Shown piece by piece: positions 53,939 through 64,000 of a stretch of 64,000 bases of DNA. Position 1 is the stretch's first letter. Every line of letters starts with the position of its first letter. The position numbers and the translations under genes are program-made. The notes under the pieces were generated by a model. That model had not been told where the DNA came from and ran no database searches. It was given only the letters and a program-made list of their open reading frames with translations. Origin of the DNA: Trichaptum fuscoviolaceum (taxonomy: Eukaryota > Basidiomycota > Agaricomycetes > Hymenochaetales > Trichaptaceae); NCBI GenBank assembly GCA_910574455.1, contig CAJSYZ010000001.1, positions 5,067,424 to 5,131,423 on the forward strand, written 5' to 3'.

Positions 53939-53954
53939 GGTTATGAGCCTTGCG
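53939..53954 (+). other. Primer-binding site for a half initiator-Met tRNA
   Basis: GGTTATGAGCC starts at the base after the LTR. It is complementary to the anticodon-loop sequence GGCTCATAACC of fungal initiator methionine tRNA, and the match continues with TGCG. Drosophila copia also primes from a half tRNA cut in the anticodon loop. Confidence 0.7.
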
Positions 53955-54026
53955 ACGCTGTCAGCGTAAAGCATTAGTGCATCAATCGACATCCATACTA
54001 TCACCAAAGTCTAAATCCTAATTACC

Positions 54027-55052
54027 ATGACTGGTCCCAAGCAAACGGACACGGAGGACAAGGAAGCAAAGGCAGTGTCAAGCACGAGCCAAACTCCTGC
54101 CCCGGTGGACAAGCAGAAGATCGGGTTGGACGTGATCGAGAAGGCCTTGTATGGGCCCGGCAGCTACAAGCCCCACCCGATTAAGAATGGGAAGCTTAAG
54201 GAAATAGGATGGGAACTGTGGATATCGAATGTATTGGATTCGTGGTCCGAACATTATGTCAGGGATGTCGGACTGGGACTACGCCCTTGCCCGGACATCA
54301 GTGCAATCCCGACGGAAGCAGAGAAAGAAGCTCTCCTAACGTGGAATCACATGGACCAAAAGGCAAAGACCATTCTCCAACAGGGTCTTTCCGTGGAACA
54401 CAAGAAGCTAATCCAAGGGTCGAGCACGGCATACGAAATGTATCGGAAACTCACGATGAACTTCGCAAAGGACGCCCAGTTATCACCGGCGATGGCCCTG
54501 TACGAAGTATGCACGCACAAATGGGATAGTGGGACCTCCACATTCGATGAGAACCTTCAGTATATTCAGGGTCAAATCGAAGACTTACGACAGTACCCGG
54601 GCACGAGAGAGCAGCTAATAGACCTCATTCACTCGGTTGCCATTCTCAATTCGCTTCCGCCCGAGTGGGAAAGCATTCGAAGCGCCATCTACAACACGGC
54701 TAATATCGAAGTCAAGAACGTGATCCTTACCACGCGGCGACACGCGCAAACGCAGGATCCGGAAACGGAGACCAAGCCCTGGCCATCAAGGTCAAGGGGC
54801 TGGGAAAGGCGAAGGGTAAAGCCAAGAAAGGGAAGACTGTATGCGAGAACTGCAAAAAGTCAGGTCACACGAAGGCTTCTTGCTGGGCTAAAGGCGGCGG
54901 AAATGAAGGCGGCGGACCGAATAAGAACAAATTTGGTAACGGGTCTTCAAGTGACGCCGGCAAAAGCGAGAAGAAGAAGAAAAGCGCCTATACCGTCACG
55001 GCAGACGATGACGATGACGACTTCTCCGCCAGTGATGCCACGGCTAACGTAG
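54027..55052 (+). CDS. Copia gag (N-terminal part), frame changes before the zinc knuckle
   Basis: The frame starts MTGPKQTDTEDKEAKAVSST and carries the usual copia gag core (AWELW-like GWELWISNVLDSWSEHYV, KLTMNFAKDAQLSPAMALYE, LPPEWESIRSAIYNTANIE). From about 54,740 this frame becomes Arg-rich nonsense. Meanwhile the frame one base earlier gives ANAGSGNGDQALAIKVKGLG and the CCHC knuckle CENCKKSGHTKASC (CX2CX4HX4C), which runs without a stop into pol. A one-base deletion (or two-base insertion) around 54,735-54,785 explains this. Programmed -1 frameshifting is possible, but I see no clear slippery heptamer. Confidence 0.82.
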   Translation: MTGPKQTDTEDKEAKAVSSTSQTPAPVDKQKIGLDVIEKALYGPGSYKPHPIKNGKLKEIGWELWISNVLDSWSEHYVRDVGLGLRPCPDISAIPTEAEKEALLTWNHMDQKAKTILQQGLSVEHKKLIQGSSTAYEMYRKLTMNFAKDAQLSPAMALYEVCTHKWDSGTSTFDENLQYIQGQIEDLRQYPGTREQLIDLIHSVAILNSLPPEWESIRSAIYNTANIEVKNVILTTRRHAQTQDPETETKPWPSRSRGWERRRVKPRKGRLYARTAKSQVTRRLLAGLKAAEMKAADRIRTNLVTGLQVTPAKARRRRKAPIPSRQTMTMTTSPPVMPRLT

Positions 55053-58000
55053 TCACCCTGGGCCGCAGCCCGGAGTCCCCGCTCGAAGACTCGACTCCCG
55101 CACACAGCGAGGAGGACGAGTGGTTACCATTCCCGTCAATATTGCCAACCGAACGCGCAAATGTCGTCAGTATAGCATCTGCTGTGCCTTCACGCTCCAC
55201 CCAGTGGATTTTCGACACTGGGGCATCCACCAGCCTTACCGGCGATCGGCAGAGTCTCCGTGACTACCAGTCGATCAAGCCTATACCCGTAGGTGGCTTT
55301 GGAACTGCGATGACGGCCCAAGCGATCGGCAAGGGACGCGTCACTCTGCGATTCACGCCCGGTGATCGGGAGACCACCCTGGACCTGGGAAACGTACTAT
55401 ACGTACCCGAGGCCGGGTGCAATATTATCTCCGCCAGCCGCTTGTTGAAGTCGGGCATATCCTTTGCTAGCACGAGCGACGGAATCAAAATTTTACATAA
55501 TGGTTCCCTATTGGCTCGCGCGGCTCGAATTAATGGTCAATTTATTCTCCAAAATATGAGACCCGCGAGACTATACGCAAACGCTGCTGTGACTGAGCTA
55601 CCCTTCCACGAATGGCATATTCGCTTTGGACACCTCGGCAACACTTACCTAAAGAAGTTGATCGAGAAGAAAATGGTACAGGGTCTTACCATTGACAAAA
55701 ATACCCTGAAAGCGCCCGAACACTGTCAACCGTGCGCGCTAGGGAAAATGTCACGGCAACCTTTCCCAAAGTCGAAGTCCAGGGCTACGCGCCCACTGGA
55801 ACTTATTCATTCCGACTTAGCCGGACCCCAAAAAGTCAAGTCTCGTAAGGGATTCCGTTATATCCTCACTATTACGGACGACCACACTCGCTTCACATGG
55901 GTGTATTTCCTACCCGAGAAGAGTGCCGTACCGAGCGTATTCAAGGAGGTCATACCTCTGTTCGCACGCCAGTACGGATACGAAATCCAAATAATTCGTA
56001 CCGATCGAGGGGGGGAATTTCTAAACGAGAAAATGACACAGATCTGCCGCCAGCACGGCATACGGCAACAAACGTCAAATGCGTACACTCCACAGCAAAA
56101 TGGAGTAGCGGAGCGCCTTAATCGGACGCTAGCCGACAAAGTTCGCTGCATATACGCAGAGCACCCCGACATACCCGCAAATCTGTGGCCCGAGGTTTTT
56201 ACCCACGTAAATTATTTACGAAATCTCTCACCAACTTCGGCACTCCCGAACAAGACACCCTTCGAGGCACTCCACGGGTCTAAGCCCGATGTGTCTAATT
56301 TACGTCCCTTCTGGGACGATGTCAATGTTCACATCCCCGAAATCGAACGGAATAGTAAATTGAGCCCTCGCGGACGGAGCGCTAAATTTCTTGGATTTCC
56401 CGAAGGAGTTAAGGGCATATTATTTTATGACCCTAATTCTCGTAAAGTTTCCACTTCAAGAGACTTCGTCTTCCCGCGGAACCCATTTACTTCCGTGCCG
56501 AGCTCAACGAATACCGATCCCGCATCGATCGAGGGGGGGAGGCCCAATGGTGGCGATCTCACGGACTCAGATACGGACAGCGAGGACTCAGATGCAGCCG
56601 AATCAAATGCACGCAAGCCGCATACGAACGCAAATGCGCCGTCTGAGCAGCAACAGCAACAGCAACAGCAAACCAAAAAGTCTAGACCTCGCATTGACTA
56701 CGGCGAGAAGACACGCACATCCGCGCGACTCAACCAGAGAGCGCAAGCTCAACAGCAAGCTACTAACGACGGCACTGTCGAGCTGACTCCCACGGAGTCC
56801 CAACCAACCGAATTGGTTACGGAACGCAACCAGGAGATCGGTGGAGAAAACTCCATAGCCCACTACGTATATGCGAATATAGTAATGGACGATAGAGACC
56901 CACTAGATTACCGGGAAGCGACCTCCGGGCCAAATAGGGAAGGCTGGATAAAATCTATGGAAAAGGAACTCGGAAATATGGAACGCCTTCACGTTTACGA
57001 TCTAACCGAGTTACCACCAGGCCGTAAAGCGATCGGCTGTAAATGGGTTTTCAAGACCAAACGGGGAGCCAACGGCGAACCGAAGGAGCTCAAGTCCCGG
57101 TTGGTTGCCCAGGGGTTTACGCAAAAGTACCTGGTCGATTACGACCAAGTACATGCCCCCGTTGCCCGAACAGGGTCAATTAAGCTTTTGGCAGTCCTTG
57201 CCGTCCATTTGGGGCTGAAGGCTCACCAATTAGACGTCAAGGCAGCATTTCTTCACGGCGAACTCAGTGAAGAAATCTATATGCGGCAACCGCCCGGTTT
57301 TGTGGACCCGGACAAGAAGGATTTCGTACTTAGGCTCAAAAAGTCTATTTACGGACTCAAACAGTCTGGGCGCGTATGGAACCAGCGCTTCGACAAGGAG
57401 CTGAGGACCTTAGGCTTCTCTCGCCTTATTAGCGACCCCTGCGTCTATATCCGGCGATCCGAGGCCGGCATTACCATGCTAGGACTTCATGTTGACGATA
57501 TGGAATGCTTTTGCTCGGACGACGCAGCAGTGCCGGAGTTCATCAAACTTCTTGGAGACCGCAATATAGAGTTGGTACATGTGGGGCCTCTTACCTACAT
57601 GCTAGGGGTGAAATTTACTTTCGATTATCGTCTTTGCTCAGTCGGCATTGACCAGCATGGCTATATTGATGTCCTGCTTACTCGATTTGGAATGACGGAA
57701 GCAAAACCAGCTCCGACGCCGTTCCCATCGGGTGCCAAGCTAACGAAAGAAGACTGTCCAAAGACAGACAAGGAGATCAGCGAAATGAAGCATTACCCTT
57801 ACCACGCATTAATCGGCAGTTTACTCTATTTGACAGTTTGGAGTAGGCCGGACCTTGCCTTTTATGTTAATGCCCTGGCTCAATATTCCTCGAACCCCGG
57901 TAAACGTCACTGGGAGCTCGGGAAGCATGTCCTCCGATTCCTGAAACATACCCGCGACTCTACACTTATTCTCAAAACGGACGCAGAAGGACCGCTCCTT

Positions 58001-58462
58001 ACCGGCTACGCAGACGCCGACTGGGGCTCAAGCGAAGGTCGCCGTTCGACGACCGGTTACGCATTCACCCTAGGCTCGGGTGCCGTTACCTGGCAATCAA
58101 AGAAGCAGCCAACCGTGGCGCTATCATCTGCCGAGGCCGAGTACATGGCTCTTTCGGCTGCCACCCAGGAGGCCCTTTGGCTCCGTTCTTTACTTTCTGA
58201 ATTAGGCTTCCCTCAACGGAAACCGACTATTATTTTTTCTGATAATTTAAGCGCCATTTCTTTAACCGAGGACTCGGTCTTTCACCAACGGGTCAAACAT
58301 ATTGACATCCGTCACCATTTTATTCGCGACCATGTCAACAAAGGCGCGGTGAAGGCCGAGCACTTACGTACCGAGGACCAACCGGCGGACGCTCTCACTA
58401 AAGCGCTCCCGAAGTCCTCGCACTCCCGCCTATCCTCTATTCTTGGTATGAACCGGAATTGA
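54742..58462 (+). CDS. Copia pol: zinc knuckle, protease, integrase, reverse transcriptase, RNase H
   Basis: The frame is open from before the CCHC knuckle (54,842) to the TGA at 58,460-58,462. Its first ATG in pol is at or after 55,142. Domains in order: aspartic protease WIFDTGASTSLTGD; HHCC integrase zinc domain (HEWHIRFGHLG... CQPCALGK); integrase core with D, D and E in HSDLAGPQ, IIRTDRGGEF and NGVAERLNRT; a linker with a short poly-Gln tract; and the reverse transcriptase. The RT shows CKWVFKTKRGANGEPKELKS, QLDVKAAFLHGELSEEIYM, SIYGLKQSGRVWNQRFD and the catalytic box LHVDDM. RNase H shows GYADADWGSSEGRRSTTGY and ALSSAEAEYMALS. All catalytic residues I can check are present. The integrase-first order defines Ty1/copia. 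Confidence 0.93.
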
Positions 58463-58469
58463 GGGGGGG
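58461..58469 (+). other. Polypurine tract
   Basis: GAGGGGGGG immediately upstream of the 3' LTR, overlapping the pol stop codon; it primes plus-strand synthesis. Confidence 0.75.
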
Positions 58470-58735
58470 TGTTAGAGTACAATACCGGTTCAACCCGGAT
58501 TATATAATATATTTCCTTTTTCGTTAATTTGCAATTACATACGGACTCTAAAAGTTTTCCTTCGTCTGTATGCTACCTCATCGCTATTGCATAGCGCTGA
58601 GGTATGTTCAACTTAGTTTCACTCTTATTTTCTTATGCTGATTATAATGTATTTAGTTTATTATATTTTAGGTAACTAAATACATCAGCCATCGCTATTG
58701 CATAGCGCTGAGTTTATTATATTTTAGCTCCCGCA
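58470..58735 (+). repeat. 3' LTR of the copia element
   Basis: 266 bp, with no difference from the 5' LTR found by eye. Confidence 0.95.
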
Positions 58736-58740
58736 ATGTG
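58736..58740 (+). repeat. Right 5-bp target-site duplication (ATGTG)
   Basis: Matches the bases that precede the 5' LTR. Confidence 0.85.
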
Positions 58741-60367
58741 TACGTCGGTGAGTCGCAGAGCTCCTCATGGTCGCACGACACTGCTGCGCATCAGGACGAA
58801 CACAAGCTTTTTCGCGCCACTTTTGTCTTTTACCGTTATCCTTGATGATTCTCTGTCCGTAGGCGATGGGAGGGCGCCATAGCGTGGGCGATGCCCGACA
58901 CCGACGGTCACAGGGATGATAGTGGTTGGAGGCCAAGTGCGGAATGTTCACTCTGCGTGAGAGATGACATCCTCATCAGCCCGAGCGTCTCAATGTCTTC
59001 GAAGTCCGCAAATTATCCTTTCTATGTACCTCCCAGGCTTTAGACGTTAATGTACAGTAGATTCACTGCTACACCTTACTGGCATGCTGAATAGCTTGAA
59101 GAGTTGCCATCATATTTATTTCAGAATTTGTAGGACAATTACATGTACTAGTAGATAAGATACACACTTGCAATCTAATCTATAACTTTAATTATGAAGA
59201 TATCGGACCCATTGCAATATTTCTCTCACTGGCAGTGTAGCCCACGGTTGTGGATATGATCTGAAATATAACCACGTACTTTCTCTTGTTACCGAAGAAT
59301 TTGGTTCTCTAGCTCGACCGCCAAGCTTAAGACTATATCGAGTGAGGCACTCATTGACAGCGTAGGTTAATGATAATCCCATAAACCTCGAATAGCACCG
59401 GAGGTAAGACCAAATCATCGCGAGTAGGCCACGCTTGACACTCAGGCGGCTTGGCGCTCCCCTCCAGCTGCGGGCACTATACTTCAACCTCCTTCGTTGC
59501 CAAGCACAGTGCGAAGACCCAAAGCCAGTGACGGTTGGTTGCATCTAAACGTGAACTCGGGAGAGGTGATTCTAGGCTCTGTAATGAGTTGCGAAGAGCC
59601 TTTTGCGCTTTCGGTAGTTCATTAGCTATAAACAGTGTAACATTAGCCGGAAGTAATCACGAAAGGTAGATGCCAAGTACTCGCCTCTCTTCCGTCAAAT
59701 CAGCTGTCGTTGGTGGTTTTTCCATGCAGGTCCCATCGACCTGAATCCGGCTCATCGCTTGGCAGCAAGGTTCGCAGAATTTCATCAAAACGTGCATGCC
59801 AAGCAGCGCGAAGTCGAACATCGGTCATCGGTGGTGTCCCTCTAAGGCATTACTCGTCTGAGCTTGCTAGGTACCCTAGAAATAGAGCACACAGACCACC
59901 ATAGAAACCGAGCTTGCGAACTAGTCAGCGAGGGCGCCTACGACGAAGTCTTTAGCTACCAGTTGAGTTGCGAAGTTCGAGCAAACTGACCATGAGATAC
60001 CCTTTTCGTCCGACTCTCCACTTATGTCCAAGTAGTCCGATTGTTCGCGCAACTTGCGCCTAACAACGAAAGCCTGATTGCATACAGGCCTGGAATCTTG
60101 AGACTGTCTTGGGTCGTCTATATCTATGTTGCAGCGATTGCTAGACGCGGAAAGTAATTCAGAAGGACATACTACAAGTACCCGTGTCTTGAAGAAGAAG
60201 AAAGCAGACCACCAGAGATGGTGTTCGGTAGTGAAGAAAAAAAAAGAAAATATTCAAGCTTTTTGAACCCAGTGGCTGTGAGTCGAGGTCACGTGCCCTC
60301 AGGCTCGCGCTGCATCACTTTTCGGAACCGTGGAGTTGAGCGCGTCTTGGTTCTGTCTCTTACCATC
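58741..60367. other. Intergenic with possible coding remnants on the - strand
   Basis: The - strand shows two amino-acid-like stretches without a shared frame: MTDVRLRAAWHARFDEILRT near 59.8 kb, and ANVTLFIANELPKAQKALRN with ATNRHWLWVFALCLATKEVE near 59.5-59.6 kb. Stops separate them and no family is recognisable. The end of the interval is the leader of the CHMP7 gene, where an open frame from 60,218 lacks family similarity. Confidence 0.35.
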
Positions 60368-62079
60368 ATGGCTGCAAACCGCACGGAACGATTATCTGAG
60401 CTTCCTGCATATTCAGTCTCGCAAGCACGCCTCAAGTCGCTCTACTCTGACTTCTCCCGTCAAAGAGTATCTAATCCAGCATCGTACACCTCCAATATCG
60501 ACTGGTGGAGGAGAGCATTGCCTCAGTTCGTCGCAAGGGGCCTTCAAGAAGACACGTCGGACACCTTGATCCTCCACGCGAGCCCTGAGATGGCCGAGAG
60601 CCTGCGGTATGAAGGCGTAGGGAAACCACTGGGTCTCGCAGCTATCCTCGTGCGTTGGCTTTACTACAATGACGTGCTGAATAGAGGACATCTAGCTGAC
60701 ATGCTAGACCCAGGAAGAATGAACTGCAGGACTCGCGTAACCTCATTCCTGTGGACGAGTTCATGAAATCGACGACGACGATCTACTACCCGGGCTCTCT
60801 GATCGGCCGTGTGGCCTCGTACATGGTTGCGAAGCCCCTATGGTGGGCGCTCGAGCACCTCACTATCATCGAGCCCGAAGGGCACTTTCATTCGGATGCG
60901 ACGCTGTGGAAGCGGGTCAGAGGATCGCATGTTGTGCTCAGTAACCTCGAGAAGGCAGCGGATGCGGTGGTTGAACGACAACGACAGAAGGGAGCCGTTT
61001 CACCGTCAGATGTCTTGTATTCGTACGAGAGCTTTAAGAAGGAGTTTGGTGAAATCGGAGATGCTGGACTGGCACTATCAGACGACGACATGAGAGTCCT
61101 TGTTAAATTCTTGGATCGAGACAAAGGTGTTATTGTTGCCGACAAAGATGTGAGTGAATATTTCCCTCTGCTGTCATCTTGGCGCTCATGTCTATCTTAG
61201 GTCATAAAGTTCATCGACCCATCCGTCGAGGTGCCATCAAAGACAATAACTGCCGTTGACCGGGGCATCGTGGAGCTCAAGTCGGGCGTCGAGAACATGG
61301 AAGCGCAAGTCGAAGACCTAAACAGAAGGATATCCGAGTACGTTCACTTTTAATGCTTATCAATGAAAGTGAGCTAATAGTAGCATTTGCGCGCAGGAAG
61401 ACCCAAAAAGCGACTGAAAACCTGCGAGCAAACAGGAAAGACGTCGCACTGACGCACCTGAAAATGCGGAAGCAGCTCGAGGACCTCCTGCGCAAGCGCC
61501 TCGGGTCGCTCGAGATCCTGCAGTCCACACTTGTGCAGGTCGAAGGCGCGGCGCAAGATATCGAGGTCCGTGTGTCCTTCCCTCTTATGCCTTGCACTCG
61601 AAACTCATCTTAACATCTCCACTTTCACTATGTAGATCATGAAGCAGTACGAATCCTCCACCGCAACCCTCCGCGCGCTCCTCGCGCACCCGTCCCTGCA
61701 GCGTGCACACATCGACGAGACGATGGACGCCATGGCGGAGGCGACCGCCGCGCACCGCGAGGTCGACGACGCGATCCGCCTCGGCGGCGCGCTCGCCGCG
61801 TCCGACGCTGGGATCGACGAGCAGGAGCTCGAGGCGGAGCTCGCCGCGCTCGTGCAGGACGTGACGCGGGAGGAAATCGAAAGGCAGGAGGTGAAGGAGA
61901 AAGAGGATGCGGAAGCACGAGGAGCGAAGTTGCCGAGTGTGCCTCAGGCGGAGCCTGAGCGGGGACGGGAGAGTAGGACGGCTCTCCGCGAGACGACGAA
62001 CGAGTCTACAGATGCGGATTTCTCTTCTCTTGGGGCCAAAGATGCGTCACGCGAGCTTTCTACTCGGGAAGCATCATGA
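60368..62079 (+). CDS. CHMP7: CHMP7-like ESCRT-III protein
   Basis: Exons 60,368-60,649, 60,718-61,149, 61,201-61,337, 61,397-61,565 and 61,636-62,079 total 487 codons in consistent phase. The N-terminal half matches the CHMP7 winged-helix domains (LPAYSVSQARLKSLYSDFS, SNIDWWRRALPQFVARGLQ, PLGLAAIL, SRNLIPVDEFMKSTTTIYYP, KPLWWALEHL). The C-terminal half is an SNF7-like helical core (KTQKATENLRANRKDVALTH, LRKRLGSLEILQSTLVQVEG, MKQYESSTATLRALLAHPSL, DEQELEAELAALVQDVTREE). The acidic tail is probably disordered. CHMP7 recruits ESCRT-III to the nuclear envelope and endosomes. The acceptor of exon 2 (after AGGAAG) is chosen because it alone keeps frame. Confidence 0.9.
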
Positions 62080-62439
62080 CGGAGCCATGCGGACATAAAA
62101 GAAATCGGTCAAGCGGTTGTAGTGTCGTTCGATGGTGTTATTCTTTCCTTATTCTTCCTCTCACACATCTGACAGACGATGTGATCCATTTTTTTTGACG
62201 TGCCTTTCATGATTTTTAACTCCTCTTGCATTGTGGACGTATAGAATTGATCTACTCTACCAACATAATCATATAATACAGTGTAACATATTGCAACCGA
62301 TGTAACGTGTGCCTAAGTGAGTGCTCGTGTGCGATCAACAAACCGATAAAAAGTACATGCATGAACCTGAAGTGCTGTAGTGCTATAGTGAATGCGGATA
62401 GCTAAACAAAATCATAGTCGTTAAATTCGCGGCGCCAAG
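62080..62439. other. Intergenic between two convergent genes
   Basis: 3' flanks only; no element seen. Confidence 0.5.
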
Positions 62440-64000
62440 CTACCGCTCACCGCCTATGCTACTCTTGCTCTTCCTTTGCGCCTCATAGAACCCATAAAGA
62501 CTGTAAGTCGGACTCCTGTAGTCCGGATCCGCGTTTTCCAAAGCCATTTGTGCTAGAGATGGTAGTGGAGGAGGGGAGGGCACGCGCGGAGGTCCGTTCC
62601 TCAACTGGCCGACCAAGCTCTTCTTGCTTTTTGACTCGCTCAAAAATGGATCGTTGTTCTTGAGCGAAGCAAACGTGGCGACCGAGGGGAAGTCCTGCAA
62701 CATCAAGTCGCCCAAGGCCGCATGGGTGCCTGTGGGACTGGGCATCTCAGACGGCGGGCGTGTGCCACCACCACCCAGCCCGTAGGCCACAGACAGCGAG
62801 TCATCCGGATAGAGGGACACCGGCGAGAAACAGGACGAAGGCGGCGGGGGCGAGCTCAAGCCGAGAGCAGATGTGAGCGCTTTCGTGTCGCGATCGCGCC
62901 TCTCCTGGCTCTTCGTCATGGGGATAGCGTGCATGAAAGGCTCGTCCTTCGCTGCATGACGTGCATAACTCTGCCGTCTGGTATTCGCCGTGGGATCTTG
63001 CTCGTACCTAGGAGGTTGGACACGTTCCCGTGACGGCCCAGCTGACTTCAGTGCGGGTTTAGGCTTCCCGGCTGCGGCTGCAGGGGACGGAGCGGGTCGT
63101 GGGGTCTGGTAAGCAGTTGATGTTGGCACATGCGTTTCCGTCATATTGGGCGACCCAATTTCGATACCACCATACATTGTCTCCACAGCTGATCGGCGCT
63201 TCACGGAGTTCTTGCTGTTCGCCCGTCCGAGCGGTTTATCCTTGACTTTCAGAGGCTGAGTCGGCTTCGTGATAGCAGACATGGGAGGCGGAGGAAGAGG
63301 GTAGTCAACTGCCAGACCAATAGGCGTAGTAGGAGCAGCCTGAGTGTAGACAGATGCCGGTGACAGTGGGATATTGGCAGACTTGGGACTGGGATCGGCG
63401 AAGGGAGAAACCGCCGACAGGTAGGCCTTCTCGTTGACCTTAGTCAGTTCGGAGGCATTGCCTCCGCTCAAAGGCCTCCACCCAGGACCTTTTCCAGCAT
63501 ACGAGGCTTTCTTACTTGATGTGCCGAGCAGGTTGCCAAATGACTGATCAGCCCACAGTCGCCCTGAGAAGCGTTCCTTACCGCCGAAAAGCGGCGATTC
63601 TTGTAAGATAGGAGCTGAAGGCCTCAGACGAGCAGAGTAAGTACGCCGAATACAGAGATTCCTAATAACGAGAAGAGCGCCCAGACTAAAGCAAGTGGCA
63701 CCAACCGCGATCAAAGCGAAGACAAAGATAGGAAGATGTCCAGAGGGACTAGAGGGCATAAAGGTAGTTGAAGAGTGAGTAGCTGCTGCTATTCCGCTAA
63801 TACTTGACGGAGTTATCCAGATTGTAGTTGTCTTTCGCATAGACGACTCGAGCTCAGTCGTGAGTTCCTGAGTAATGGACGGGTCGATGAAGACAGGAGT
63901 AGCGGTCGGAGGCAGGGTTACGGTCAAAGTTGACCCAGTAGATTGTAAGTCCCCCGCTGGAATAGGAGCAGCGAGAGCAGTTGCCTGTACATTAGTAGCA
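62440..64000 (-). CDS. Single-pass membrane protein with a long disordered tail (partial, runs off the right edge)
   Basis: The frame is open from the window end to the stop at 62,440, so the start lies beyond 64,000. The outside part is Ser/Thr/Pro-rich (VTLPPTATPVFIDPSITQEL, SSTTFMPSSPSGHLP). One transmembrane helix (FVFALIAVGATCFSLGALLV) is followed by basic residues (IRNLCIRR), which orients the tail inwards. About 400 low-complexity residues follow, rich in Pro, Ser and Lys (PTTPIGLAVDYPLPPPPMSA, NSVKRRSAVETMYGGIEIG). This layout is common for fungal single-span surface proteins of unknown function; I know no closer family. No intron is needed in the visible part. Confidence 0.75.
   Translation of the reverse strand, partial: ATNVQATALAAPIPAGDLQSTGSTLTVTLPPTATPVFIDPSITQELTTELESSMRKTTTIWITPSSISGIAAATHSSTTFMPSSPSGHLPIFVFALIAVGATCFSLGALLVIRNLCIRRTYSARLRPSAPILQESPLFGGKERFSGRLWADQSFGNLLGTSSKKASYAGKGPGWRPLSGGNASELTKVNEKAYLSAVSPFADPSPKSANIPLSPASVYTQAAPTTPIGLAVDYPLPPPPMSAITKPTQPLKVKDKPLGRANSKNSVKRRSAVETMYGGIEIGSPNMTETHVPTSTAYQTPRPAPSPAAAAGKPKPALKSAGPSRERVQPPRYEQDPTANTRRQSYARHAAKDEPFMHAIPMTKSQERRDRDTKALTSALGLSSPPPPSSCFSPVSLYPDDSLSVAYGLGGGGTRPPSEMPSPTGTHAALGDLMLQDFPSVATFASLKNNDPFLSESKSKKSLVGQLRNGPPRVPSPPPLPSLAQMALENADPDYRSPTYSLYGFYEAQRKSKSSIGGER

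Larger units (their letters stand above)
53673..58735 (+). mobile_element. Complete Ty1/copia LTR retrotransposon
   Basis: A 5,063-bp element. Two 266-bp LTRs (TGTTAG...CCGCA), identical by eye, flank gag and pol in the copia order protease, integrase, reverse transcriptase, RNase H. A 5-bp target duplication, a primer site next to the 5' LTR and a purine tract next to the 3' LTR are all present. LTRs without visible differences mean a very recent insertion. The gag part changes frame once before the zinc knuckle (see the gag entry), so this copy may need its proteins from elsewhere. Confidence 0.96.

Noticed and set aside
56425..56863. - strand frames with runs of Cys or Leu inside the retrotransposon
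   Set aside because: Reverse reading of the poly-Gln codons in the pol linker.

Overview
The window is nuclear DNA from a filamentous basidiomycete, most likely an Agaricomycete (mushroom or polypore lineage). I infer this from the many 50-60 nt GT-AG introns, the ESCRT, RAD54 and GYF-type housekeeping genes, a Ty1/copia retrotransposon, and a large tandem family of F-box-like proteins of the kind expanded in Agaricomycetes. No species can be named from the sequence alone.

Layout. 1-1.95 kb holds nothing recognisable. 1.95-4.14 kb is a six-exon PQ-loop vacuolar transporter. 4.35-29.9 kb is a head-to-tail array of F-box/LRR-like genes, all on the + strand. Six look intact (5.5, 7.9, 16.0, 21.1, 23.5 and 26.0 kb). 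Four are broken (10.9, 13.3, 19.2 and 28.5 kb), and there are two small F-box relics, each joined to the tail of a dihydrodipicolinate-synthase-like gene. Three 120-nt U6 snRNA genes, identical by eye, lie inside the array on the - strand. All three share a conserved upstream element about 50 nt before the RNA start.

30.2-38.0 kb (- strand) holds two paralogous ABC half-transporters on either side of an OTU1/YOD1 deubiquitinase. 38.4-39.4 kb is a 1-kb foldback element with arms of about 360 bp and a perfect 9-bp target duplication, which resembles a non-autonomous Mutator-like element. 40-41.7 kb is another, divergent F-box gene with an Asp/Glu repeat.

The right third is mostly housekeeping. 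It holds a LIN1/CD2BP2-type GYF protein, RAD54 (- strand), a divergently transcribed chromodomain protein, an isocitrate lyase/PEP-mutase family enzyme, a complete copia element (53,673-58,735) with 266-bp LTRs identical by eye and a 5-bp target duplication, an ESCRT-III CHMP7 homologue, and a single-pass membrane protein that runs off the right edge.

Coherence. The housekeeping genes are spliced in consistent phase wherever I totalled the exons (PQ-loop 616 aa, F-box at 7.9 kb 498 aa, OTU1 333 aa, LIN1 422 aa, PEP-mutase-like 371 aa, CHMP7 487 aa). The left half is a birth-and-death region of duplications and pseudogenes. The most distinctive signals are the U6 set with its upstream element, the foldback element, and the young copia element with its half-tRNA primer site and gag frameshift.
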